A DNA stretch of 64,000 bases from Cyclobacterium salsum. Lineage in GTDB: Bacteria; Bacteroidota; Bacteroidia; Cytophagales; Cyclobacteriaceae. The DNA lies in the NCBI RefSeq assembly GCF_010119245.1, contig NZ_WNKG01000002.1, positions 186,001 through 250,000 on the forward strand, given 5' to 3'. The notes beneath the pieces were generated by a model that ran no database searches, was not told the origin of the DNA, and saw only the letters and a program-made list of their open reading frames with translations. Both the position numbers and the translations under genes were made by a program. Positions 9,308-18,229 of this stretch are shown piece after piece (within the stretch, counting starts at the first letter, position 1; each line of letters opens with the position of its first letter).

Positions 9308-12300
9308 ATGAAAGTAAAATTACGAACCCATGACATGGTGGGGTTTATCCCGCTGTGTCTTATGGTATGTCTCATTTTTCTTAACTTTAAGACTGAGGCT
9401 CAAATTCAAAATGCATTGCAAAACAATACGGCACTTGCCGTTGTTTCAACCAAATTTATTTCCTCCTCGCCAAAATCAGTTGTCGTTTCAAAATCTCTGG
9501 TAGAGGTAATCGTTTCTGGTACCGTTGTGGACGAAAACGGCCAACCTATCCCTGGAGCTACTGTATCTGTTCCGGGAACTTCAATAGGCACTGCCACTGA
9601 CCTGGATGGAAAATACTCCATTACAGTACCGGATGGATCCTCGCTGGTATTCTCTTTTATTGGCTTTGAAAGTCAGACGATAACAGTGGGAAACCAGCAG
9701 ACCATAAATATAACACTGGCAGAAAGTGCGCAAGCATTGGATGAAGTGGTGGTCGTAGGGTACGGTACCCAGCAAAAAGTAAACCTGACTGGTGCGGTGG
9801 GGGTAGCGACCAGCGAGCGTCTGCAGAATAGACCGATTGCCAATGTAGCAGAAGGATTGCAAGGCGTAATCCCTAACCTGAACATTGCTCCCAGAAATGG
9901 AGATCCTTCTCAAAGCCCTTCGTTTAATATTCGTGGATTTCAGTCGATAAATGGAGGTTCCCCACTGATTCTGGTGGATAATGTTCCCATGGACTTAAAC
10001 AGAATTAACCCCAATGATATCGAAAGTGTATCCGTGTTGAAGGATGCGGCCGCAGCTGCCGTTTATGGTGCTCGCGCCGCTTTTGGGGTGGTGTTGGTCA
10101 CTACCAAAAGCGGGAAAGCCGGTAAAGTAAGAGTGTCCTTAAATAGCCAGTTTTCACTAGCCAAGCCGATCTTTAATATGGATCCGGTCACCGACCCGCA
10201 TGACTTTGTAAATGCACGAAATATAGCAAATATTCGAACCAATGGGGTACCTAGTTTCGATGATGACATGGTGGAGGGAACTCGTAGATGGTCTGAAAAC
10301 CCAATCCCGGAAAACGAATGGGGTGTGGTAGATGGAAACCTCCGTTTTTACGGATATAACAATTACCAGAACAATATCATGACTGATTTCGCACCCACGC
10401 AGCAGCATGACTTGTCCATTTCTGGAGGATCCGAAAACTCAAACTATTTTGTTTCGTTTGGCCACCTCAATAAAGATGGGTACCTGGACTCAGACCGCAA
10501 TGAAAACTTCAAGCGGTACAACATCCTGATGAAGGGTGAATTCAAGGTAACGGATTGGTTGACCCTGGACGAAAAACTGGTGATCAATTCCCAGCAGAGT
10601 GACAAACCCTTTTTTTACAACTGGGATGTGAATATCAATTCCCTGGCAAGGGTGAACCCCACTATGCCGATTCAGTTTCCTGACCTTCCATTTTACGTCC
10701 AGCAGGGTGATCGGAGCCAATACGAACCGTATATCGGCATGTATTTCGGCGGCACCAATTTCTGGCCTTATCTGGAAGATGGAGGAAGGTCTACCTGGAC
10801 CAACAATGATATTTGGATGACTCAGGGCGCTACGCTTACGCCTGTTAAAGGCCTTACGATAAAGTCTAATTTCTCGTATAATTTCTTCCACCGAAGTGAG
10901 CAGAATGTGGCGAGTAAAGTAGAGATTGTCGATAACAATCTGCTAGCCGCCAACTTGATCAGTAATGGCTTTAGTGGCAATGATTTTATTGATGAGCAGA
11001 GCAATTACAATCAATACTACGTCTTTAATGCCTTCGCAGATTATCAGTTTTCTTTGCCGGAAATTCACAGCCTGAATACTATGATTGGTTTTAATCAGGA
11101 GTGGGGACAAAACAAGTACATTAGGGCGCAGGCAAATACACTGCTTACTCCTTTGATTACCGATTTGAATGCCACCACAGGACTGCAGCAAACTTCAGGA
11201 AGTAGTAGTCATGTTTCCTTAAGAGGTGCCTTTTATCGGGTAAACTATATTTTCGATGAAAGATTTCTGCTGGAAGCCAATGGCCGATATGACGGTACTT
11301 CGCGTTTTCCTCAAGATAGTCGATTCGGTTTCTTCCCCTCTTTTTCTGCAGGTTGGAGAATCTCGAATGAAAACTGGATGGCGGGTACCAGCAACTGGAT
11401 GGATGAACTGAAAATCCGGGCTTCTTACGGAACGTTGGGTAACCAACTATTGGGTAACAACTATTACCCCTATATTCCTACTATGGGAACCGGCCAATCA
11501 CCCTATATGATGAACGCCGGGCAGCGAACACCGTTTGTATCTCCTGCTGGATTGGTAAGTCCGACCTTGACTTGGGAAACAGTTGTATCTCAGAATATTG
11601 GTCTTGATTTCACTTTATTTGGTGGTAAAATTGATGCCTCCTTTGATGTGTTTTCGAGAGAAACCAAAGATATGCTGATGAGGCAGCAATACCCTTCTAT
11701 TTTGGGAACAGGAGCACCACAGTCCAATGCGGCTGATCTTAAGACTACCGGCTGGGAACTGGCATTAACCTGGAGAGACCAGGTCAGAGACGACCTGAAT
11801 TATGACGTCACCCTGGCCTTGTCAGACTGGACGGCAGAAATAACCAGATTTATCAATCCCGAGGGAGTGATCAACCAGTATTATGTAGGTCAACAATTGG
11901 GCGAAATTTGGGGTTACGAGACGGTGGGGATTTTCCAGACGGAAGAAGCGGTGGATAATCATGCCGATCAGTCTCGCCTGGGAGCCAACTGGAGACCTGG
12001 AGATATTCAATATGCGGACCTTAACGATGATGGGGTGATTTCACCGGGTAATAACACGCTTTCAGAACCTGGAGACAGAAGAATCATTGGAAACAATACT
12101 CCTCGCTATAGCTTCGGCGTCAATAATAACCTGCAATGGCGGAACTTCAACTTGAACTTATTCTTCCAGGGAGTAGGGAGAAGGGACCATTGGCCAACCT
12201 CCGGAAACTGGACCTGGTTTTTCCCTTTCAACGCGGGTCATGTGGAAAAATATTTCATCACCGATTCCTGGTCTGAAGATAATCGGGATGCCTATTTCGC

Positions 12301-12586
12301 CCATCCCCATATCTCCACCAATGATAAAAAGAATATTCAGCCCCAGACCCGATTTTTGCAGAACGCCGCGTACATACGCCTTAAAAATGTCAACTTGGGC
12401 TATAATCTGCCCGCCGGTTGGATGTCAGCGATCGGCTTTCAAGAAGCCAATATCTATTTTGCAGGGATGAATCTTTGGGAATATTCTCCTATCCGGAAGC
12501 CATTGGATCCTGAATCCATTTATGCCGGAGCGATAGAATATCCGATGCAACGGAATTATACCATCGGAGCGAGAATAACCTTCTAA
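9308..12586 (+). CDS. SusC/RagA-type TonB-linked outer membrane transporter, copy 1
   Basis: About 1092 residues from the ATG at 9308; the frame also opens at a TTG at 9245, but the ATG is followed directly by a signal segment (MVGFIPLCLMVCLIFLN). Next comes a carboxypeptidase D-like domain (VSGTVVDENGQPIPGATVSV, residues ~68-145), the TonB-contact segment EVVVVGYGTQ, a plug (FNIRGFQSINGGSPLILVDN, DAAAAAVYGARAAFGVV) and a beta-barrel ending in GARITF. SusC proteins import oligosaccharides across the outer membrane with a SusD lid, energised by TonB. A matching SusD gene follows after 20 bases. The pair is nearly duplicated downstream. The substrate is probably an acidic polysaccharide, judged only from the lyases nearby. 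Confidence 0.96.
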   Translation: MKVKLRTHDMVGFIPLCLMVCLIFLNFKTEAQIQNALQNNTALAVVSTKFISSSPKSVVVSKSLVEVIVSGTVVDENGQPIPGATVSVPGTSIGTATDLDGKYSITVPDGSSLVFSFIGFESQTITVGNQQTINITLAESAQALDEVVVVGYGTQQKVNLTGAVGVATSERLQNRPIANVAEGLQGVIPNLNIAPRNGDPSQSPSFNIRGFQSINGGSPLILVDNVPMDLNRINPNDIESVSVLKDAAAAAVYGARAAFGVVLVTTKSGKAGKVRVSLNSQFSLAKPIFNMDPVTDPHDFVNARNIANIRTNGVPSFDDDMVEGTRRWSENPIPENEWGVVDGNLRFYGYNNYQNNIMTDFAPTQQHDLSISGGSENSNYFVSFGHLNKDGYLDSDRNENFKRYNILMKGEFKVTDWLTLDEKLVINSQQSDKPFFYNWDVNINSLARVNPTMPIQFPDLPFYVQQGDRSQYEPYIGMYFGGTNFWPYLEDGGRSTWTNNDIWMTQGATLTPVKGLTIKSNFSYNFFHRSEQNVASKVEIVDNNLLAANLISNGFSGNDFIDEQSNYNQYYVFNAFADYQFSLPEIHSLNTMIGFNQEWGQNKYIRAQANTLLTPLITDLNATTGLQQTSGSSSHVSLRGAFYRVNYIFDERFLLEANGRYDGTSRFPQDSRFGFFPSFSAGWRISNENWMAGTSNWMDELKIRASYGTLGNQLLGNNYYPYIPTMGTGQSPYMMNAGQRTPFVSPAGLVSPTLTWETVVSQNIGLDFTLFGGKIDASFDVFSRETKDMLMRQQYPSILGTGAPQSNAADLKTTGWELALTWRDQVRDDLNYDVTLALSDWTAEITRFINPEGVINQYYVGQQLGEIWGYETVGIFQTEEAVDNHADQSRLGANWRPGDIQYADLNDDGVISPGNNTLSEPGDRRIIGNNTPRYSFGVNNNLQWRNFNLNLFFQGVGRRDHWPTSGNWTWFFPFNAGHVEKYFITDSWSEDNRDAYFAHPHISTNDKKNIQPQTRFLQNAAYIRLKNVNLGYNLPAGWMSAIGFQEANIYFAGMNLWEYSPIRKPLDPESIYAGAIEYPMQRNYTIGARITF

Positions 12587-12606
12587 TTTTAAAAACTGAA
12601 ATTTCT

Positions 12607-14382
12607 ATGAAAAGCAATATATATATCGGTAGCATCGTGTGTCTGATGGCATGCCTGTTTACTGCTTGCAATGACGATTTCCTGGAACGCTTTCCTTTGG
12701 ATGAGGTAAGCAATGAAACGTTCTGGAATACAGAAAATGACCTGGCCACGTATAACAATACCCTCTATCACATGGCTTTAAATGATAATGAGGTACCCAT
12801 CATGATGGCGCATCATGAAGGTTTTAATAGTTTAGCCTGGAGTTACTATTTTCAGGATGAATTTGCCGATAACCTTGCTCCCAGGCATGAGCGGCATTTG
12901 TTTTTCCAACAGGTAAGAGCCGGGAGACAAATTGTTCCTAACGATGCCCAGTGGTTTGGCTATAGTGGTTGGAATTTTGTTCGGGCCATAAATATAGGTC
13001 TTGAAAATTACGGAAAGGCGTCCATTTCTGAAGAAGCTCGAAACAAGTACATAGGAGAAGCGCGACTTTTCAGGGCCTGGTTTTACGCTGAAAAAGTCCA
13101 GAAATTCGGAGATGTTCCCTGGGTGGAAAAGGAGCTCAACATTGACGATGAAGAGCTATTTGCTGCCAGAACGCCACGAGAGGAGGCCATGGACAAGGTG
13201 TTGGCCGACCTGGAATTTGCCACGACACATATTCCCAATGATTGGGGCGATGGCAATGAACCCGGTCGCCTGAATCGATGGGCAGCCCTGGCAGTGATGG
13301 CGCGGGTATGTTTGTTTGAAGGTACCTGGAGAAAGTACCATGGCGGATCAAACCCCGAAGTGTGGCTTAGAAAAGCGGCAGAAGCGGCCAAAGAAGTGAT
13401 CGATAACAGCCCCTATGACGTTTACAGTACCGGTGATACCGAAAATGACTACAATGCCTATCACCGGGTTTTAGACGTAAGTGGAAACCCTGAGGTGATG
13501 GTGTGGAGAAGATACCAATTGGGTATTTACACCAATCACGTGCAAAGTTATTTCAGTTATACAGGTGGCGCTACCAGAAGTCTGGTAGAAGACTACCTGG
13601 CAGCAGATGGCTTACCTATTTCTTTATCTCCGCTATATCGGGGGGATGAAACCATCGAGGATGTTTTCGAAAACCGGGATCCTCGTTTAAGGCAGTCCAT
13701 CCTGCACCCGGAGGATACTGAAAAGTATAAGTACCATGTGAATGATGGAAGGGAATACCCCCGAATTGTAGGCATGCCTGGTGGCTATACTACGACTACC
13801 GGCTACCATATCATCAAGCATTACAATGCAGACGATATGATTGGTAAGGCTTACAATACTGCCGAAACTCCGGGAATCATTCTTCGGTATGGGGAAGTAC
13901 TACTAAATTATGCCGAGGCCGTGGCGGAATTGGGTGAAATTACCCAGGCAGACTTGGATATGAGTATCAATCTTTTGCGTGACCGGGTTGGAATGCCTCA
14001 CCTTGACTTAAATCCTCCCATGGATCCCCGATATGCAACTGACGGAATATCTTCCTTACTTGTGGAGATCAGGAGAGAGAGAAGGGTAGAATTGTTTTTG
14101 GAAGGTTTTCGATATAATGACCTGAAGCGCTGGAAGCAGGGTAAAAAACTGGAGAGTCCTGATTTGGGTATCCGATGGACCGCGGATGCAGAAGCCAGAT
14201 ATGCCGGTGCCGCCATACAGACCAGTGTGGATCCTATGAGTGGAAATACCTACATTGATGTGTACAAAGGCACGGATTGGGCTGATCCTGTATTTGATGA
14301 AGGCAAGCATTATTTATGGCCGCTACCATTAGATGATTTAGCACAAAACCCGCAATTGGAACAAAACCCTGGTTATAACTGA
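12607..14382 (+). CDS. SusD/RagB-type glycan-binding lipoprotein, copy 1
   Basis: 591 residues with a lipoprotein signal ending LFTAC (lipid on Cys21). The N-terminal motif NDDFLERFPLDEVSNETFW is the standard SusD entry, where the chain wraps over its SusC partner, followed by tetratricopeptide-like helices (YIGEARLFRAWFYAEKVQKF) and the C-terminal EIRRERRVELFLEGFRYNDL signature. The C-terminal NPQLEQNPGYN is typical of the family. It binds glycan at the cell surface and delivers it to SusC. It lies 20 bases after susC copy 1 and is followed by a strong hairpin terminator, so the pair is a two-gene transcript. Confidence 0.96.
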   Translation: MKSNIYIGSIVCLMACLFTACNDDFLERFPLDEVSNETFWNTENDLATYNNTLYHMALNDNEVPIMMAHHEGFNSLAWSYYFQDEFADNLAPRHERHLFFQQVRAGRQIVPNDAQWFGYSGWNFVRAINIGLENYGKASISEEARNKYIGEARLFRAWFYAEKVQKFGDVPWVEKELNIDDEELFAARTPREEAMDKVLADLEFATTHIPNDWGDGNEPGRLNRWAALAVMARVCLFEGTWRKYHGGSNPEVWLRKAAEAAKEVIDNSPYDVYSTGDTENDYNAYHRVLDVSGNPEVMVWRRYQLGIYTNHVQSYFSYTGGATRSLVEDYLAADGLPISLSPLYRGDETIEDVFENRDPRLRQSILHPEDTEKYKYHVNDGREYPRIVGMPGGYTTTTGYHIIKHYNADDMIGKAYNTAETPGIILRYGEVLLNYAEAVAELGEITQADLDMSINLLRDRVGMPHLDLNPPMDPRYATDGISSLLVEIRRERRVELFLEGFRYNDLKRWKQGKKLESPDLGIRWTADAEARYAGAAIQTSVDPMSGNTYIDVYKGTDWADPVFDEGKHYLWPLPLDDLAQNPQLEQNPGYN

Positions 14383-14420
14383 TAAGTGCTGAGGTTTAAT
14401 TAATTACATTTTAGGGGTAT

Positions 14421-14460
14421 AAGCCTGTCCAGACGATAGAAGTTTGGGCAGGCTTTTTTT
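14421..14460 (+). terminator. Rho-independent terminator after SusC/SusD copy 1
   Basis: AAGCCTGTCC and GGGCAGGCTT form a GC-rich stem around a loop AGACGATAGAAGTTT, followed directly by a run of T. It lies 38 bp after the susD stop and ends the first SusC/SusD transcript. Confidence 0.85.
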
Positions 14461-14938
14461 ATGTAGTTTTAAATTAAGGTGGTTTTATTTTTTCGTGTTT
14501 TTAAAGATAATAAGATTAGATTTTTCCTATATTATTTCTAAAAATTACATTTTGCAGCAATATAATTTCGAAAAAATAAGTGATGGTTGATCCTGTTTAA
14601 GTGCAATTCCCTTCACCAAATAAAAAAAGTCCTATTTTTCCTTTTTATTTATTGGATATTTCTTTAGACTTGAAGATGATAGGTGAAAAACCTAGATATA
14701 TGGTATTCTGACATGATAAATGACTTAGTTTAATAGTTAGTTTCTATTATCTAAATTATTTTTCGTTGAAAATAGAATAGATCCGCGAAGATTATCACCT
14801 AATTGCGGACATATGTTTCATATTTAACCTAAATGCCTATGGAAAAAAAGCAAGAAAAGTTTTAACTTATCCAATTAAAGTAAAATGCTGGAATGACTTC
14901 CATTCCGGGATTTCAAACTCAATTAACAACAATCCATT
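14461..14938. promoter_or_regulatory. AT-rich leader before second SusC/SusD pair
   Basis: About 480 bp without a supported gene, very AT-rich and with many stops in all frames. It must carry the promoter of the second susC. It does not share obvious long stretches with the region before the first susC, so the two copies may be controlled differently. I see no confident operator or promoter motif. Confidence 0.4.
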
Positions 14939-17900
14939 ATGAAAAAACAAGTACTTAATTGTCGCCTGGTGAAATCGATTTCATGCCTGGCGGCAATCCT
15001 GTTTTACCTGGTATCCGGCAGCCTGATGGCGCAGGAACAGCAATTAGACAGGAATCTAGAGAATGTGGCAGTGAATGTGCCAGACAGAGCCTCCATCAGC
15101 AGCGTGGAGAAAACCCAAAATGAATTTGATATCACCGTATCCGGGACCGTGACGGACCAAAATGGGCAACCCATACCCGGTGCTACCGTATCCGTTCCGG
15201 GTACCTCCGTAGGTACGGCGACGGATCTGGATGGAAAATATTCCGTGACCGTACCGGAAGGAGTCTCCCTGGTATTCTCTTTTATTGGCTTTGAAAGTAA
15301 GACCGTAGAAGTCGGAAACCAGCAAACCATTGATGTCACCTTGGTAGAAAGTGCGCAAGCATTGGATGAAGTGGTGGTCGTTGGATATGGTACGCAGGAG
15401 AAAGTAAACCTAACAGGAGCTGTTGGGGTAGCTACTAGTGAGCGACTCGAAAGCAGGCCGATTGCGAATGTGGCAGAAGGGCTGCAAGGGGTAATTCCCA
15501 ACCTGAACATTACCCCCCAAAACGGAGATCCCTCGCAGAGTCCGTCTTTCAATATTCGTGGATTTCAATCCATCAATGGGGGTTCTCCTTTGATTTTGGT
15601 GGATAACGTTCCCATGGACCTAAACAGGATCAATCCCAATGATATTGAGAGTGTATCCGTACTAAAAGATGCTTCCGCCGCTGCCGTTTACGGTGCCCGG
15701 GCTGCATTTGGAGTTGTTTTGGTCACTACTAAAAGCGGAAAAGCCGGTAAAGTAAGAGTATCCTTAAATAGCCAGTTTTCATTAGCCAAACCGATCTTCA
15801 ATATGGATCCGGTCACGGATCCGCATGATTTTGTAAATGCCAGAAACACTGCGAATATTCGAACTAACGGCGTGCCTAGTTTTGATGATGACATGGTGGA
15901 AGGCACTCGCAGATGGTCTGAAAACCCAATCCCCGAAAACGAATGGGGCGTGGTAGATGGAAACCTTCGTTTTTACGGTTTTAACAATTACCAGAACAAT
16001 ATCATGACGGACTTTGCTCCCACGCAACAGCATGATTTATCCATTTCAGGGGGTTCAGAAAATTCGAATTATTTCGTTTCCTTTGGTCACTTGAATAAGG
16101 ATGGGTACCTGGATTCAGAGCGCAATGAAAATTTCAAGCGATACAACATCCTGATGAAAGGGGAATTTAAAATAACAGATTGGTTGACCCTTGATGAGAA
16201 AATCGTGATCAACTCTCAGCAGACTGACAAACCTTATTTCTACAACTGGGATGTGAATATCAACTCACTGGCGAGGGTAAATCCAATTATGCCCATTCAA
16301 TTTCCTGATTTGCCTCACTACATAGAGCCAGGTGACCGAGAGCAGTACGAACAATACATTGGGATGTATTTTGGCGGAACTAATTTCTGGCCCTATCTGG
16401 AAGATGGAGGAAGAAATACCTGGACAAATAACGATATTTGGTTGACGCAGGGAGCAACGCTCACGCCAGCGGAAGGCCTTACGATTAAGTCTAATTTCTC
16501 GTATAATTTCTTTCACAGAACACAGCAGGAAGTAGCCAGCAAAATTGATATTGTCGACAACAACCTCCTGGCCGATCAAATGATTAGTAATGGTTTCAGC
16601 GGTAACGATTTCATCGATGAAAGAAATACTTATAACCAGTATTATGTTTTCAATGCCTATGCGGATTACCAAGTTCCACTTCCGGAAATACACAATCTGA
16701 AAACCATGATTGGTTTTAATCAGGAGTGGGGTCAGAATAAATTCGTCCGATCACAAGCCAATACCTTGCTTACTCCCCTAATTACGGATTTAAATGCCAC
16801 CATTGGGATGCAGCAAACAGCAGGAAGCAGTAGTCATGTTTCGTTGAGGGGAGCCTTTTACCGGGTAAACTATATTTTTGACGAACGATTCCTACTGGAA
16901 GCCAATGGGCGGTATGACGGTACTTCTCGTTTTCCTCAGGACAGTCGTTTTGGTTTCTTCCCTTCTTTCTCTGCAGGATGGAGACTTTCGAATGAAAACT
17001 GGATGGCGGGAACCAGCAGCTGGATGGACGAATTGAAAATAAGAGCTTCCTATGGAACCTTAGGTAATCAATTATTAGGTAATAATTTTTACCCCTATAT
17101 TCCTACCATGGGAACCGGTCAATCTCCTTATATGATGAGTGCCGGTCAGCGAACACCTTATGTGTCTCCTGCCGGATTGGTAAGTCCGACCTTGACCTGG
17201 GAAACGGTTGTATCTCAGAATGTTGGTCTTGACTTCACCTTATTTGGCGGTAAAATTGATGCCTCTTTTGATGTATTTTCGAGGGAAACCAAAGATATGC
17301 TGATGAGGCAACAATACCCATCCATATTGGGAACTGGTGCGCCACAATCCAATGCGGCTGACCTTAAGACTACTGGCTGGGAACTGGCATTAACCTGGAG
17401 GGACCAGGTCAGAGACGACTTGAATTATGACATTACCCTGGCCTTGTCAGATTGGACGGCTGAGATTACCAGGTTTATCAATCCCGAGGGAGTGATTAAT
17501 CAGTATTATGAAGGCCAACAATTGGGAGAAATCTGGGGCTATGAAACCGTTGGTATATTCCAGACGGAAGAAGCGGTAGATAACCATGCCGATCAGTCCC
17601 GCTTGGGAGCCAACTGGAGACCAGGAGACATCCAATATGCGGACCTGAATAACGATGGTGTGATTTCACCAGGTAACAACACGCTTTCCGAGCCGGGAGA
17701 CAGAAGGGTGATAGGAAATAATACACCAAGATATAGTTTCGGTGTCAACAATAACCTGCAATGGAGAAATTTCAACTTGAATTTGTTCTTCCAGGGAGTA
17801 GGGAGAAGGGACCACTGGCCAACCTCAGGCAACTGGACCTGGTTTTTCCCTTTCAACGCCGGGCACGTGGAGAAATATTTTATCACCGATTCCTGGTCTG

Positions 17901-18211
17901 AAGATAACAGGGATGCTTATTTTGCCCATCCTCATATCTCTACCAATGATAAAAAGAATATCCAGCCTCAAACACGGTTTTTGCAGAATGCAGCCTATGT
18001 ACGTTTGAAAAATGTCAACTTGAGTTATAATCTGCCCCTTAGTTGGATGGAAACGATCGGTTTTCAAAATGCCAACATTTACTTTGCGGGCATGAATCTT
18101 TGGGAATATTCTCCTATACGTAAGCCCTTGGATCCTGAGTCCATTTATTCAGGAGCTATTGAGTACCCGATGCAACGTGTGTACACGCTAGGTGCGAGAA
18201 TAACCTTCTAA
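14939..18211 (+). CDS. SusC/RagA-type TonB-linked outer membrane transporter, copy 2
   Basis: 1090 residues, from an ATG followed by a basic start and signal (LVKSISCLAAILFYLVSGSLM). The domain order is the same as copy 1: carboxypeptidase D-like domain, EVVVVGYGTQ contact segment, plug and barrel. From the CarboxypepD domain to the C-terminus it aligns with copy 1 without visible gaps and with only scattered substitutions, for example GYNNY versus GFNNY in the first barrel section and QQSDKPFF versus QQTDKPYF. The signal and linker (first ~65 residues) are unrelated in detail. At the DNA level many synonymous positions differ, so this is not a recent copy. The SusD partner follows after 18 bases. 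Confidence 0.96.
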   Translation: MKKQVLNCRLVKSISCLAAILFYLVSGSLMAQEQQLDRNLENVAVNVPDRASISSVEKTQNEFDITVSGTVTDQNGQPIPGATVSVPGTSVGTATDLDGKYSVTVPEGVSLVFSFIGFESKTVEVGNQQTIDVTLVESAQALDEVVVVGYGTQEKVNLTGAVGVATSERLESRPIANVAEGLQGVIPNLNITPQNGDPSQSPSFNIRGFQSINGGSPLILVDNVPMDLNRINPNDIESVSVLKDASAAAVYGARAAFGVVLVTTKSGKAGKVRVSLNSQFSLAKPIFNMDPVTDPHDFVNARNTANIRTNGVPSFDDDMVEGTRRWSENPIPENEWGVVDGNLRFYGFNNYQNNIMTDFAPTQQHDLSISGGSENSNYFVSFGHLNKDGYLDSERNENFKRYNILMKGEFKITDWLTLDEKIVINSQQTDKPYFYNWDVNINSLARVNPIMPIQFPDLPHYIEPGDREQYEQYIGMYFGGTNFWPYLEDGGRNTWTNNDIWLTQGATLTPAEGLTIKSNFSYNFFHRTQQEVASKIDIVDNNLLADQMISNGFSGNDFIDERNTYNQYYVFNAYADYQVPLPEIHNLKTMIGFNQEWGQNKFVRSQANTLLTPLITDLNATIGMQQTAGSSSHVSLRGAFYRVNYIFDERFLLEANGRYDGTSRFPQDSRFGFFPSFSAGWRLSNENWMAGTSSWMDELKIRASYGTLGNQLLGNNFYPYIPTMGTGQSPYMMSAGQRTPYVSPAGLVSPTLTWETVVSQNVGLDFTLFGGKIDASFDVFSRETKDMLMRQQYPSILGTGAPQSNAADLKTTGWELALTWRDQVRDDLNYDITLALSDWTAEITRFINPEGVINQYYEGQQLGEIWGYETVGIFQTEEAVDNHADQSRLGANWRPGDIQYADLNNDGVISPGNNTLSEPGDRRVIGNNTPRYSFGVNNNLQWRNFNLNLFFQGVGRRDHWPTSGNWTWFFPFNAGHVEKYFITDSWSEDNRDAYFAHPHISTNDKKNIQPQTRFLQNAAYVRLKNVNLSYNLPLSWMETIGFQNANIYFAGMNLWEYSPIRKPLDPESIYSGAIEYPMQRVYTLGARITF

Positions 18212-18229
18212 TAAAAAACCGAAAATACT

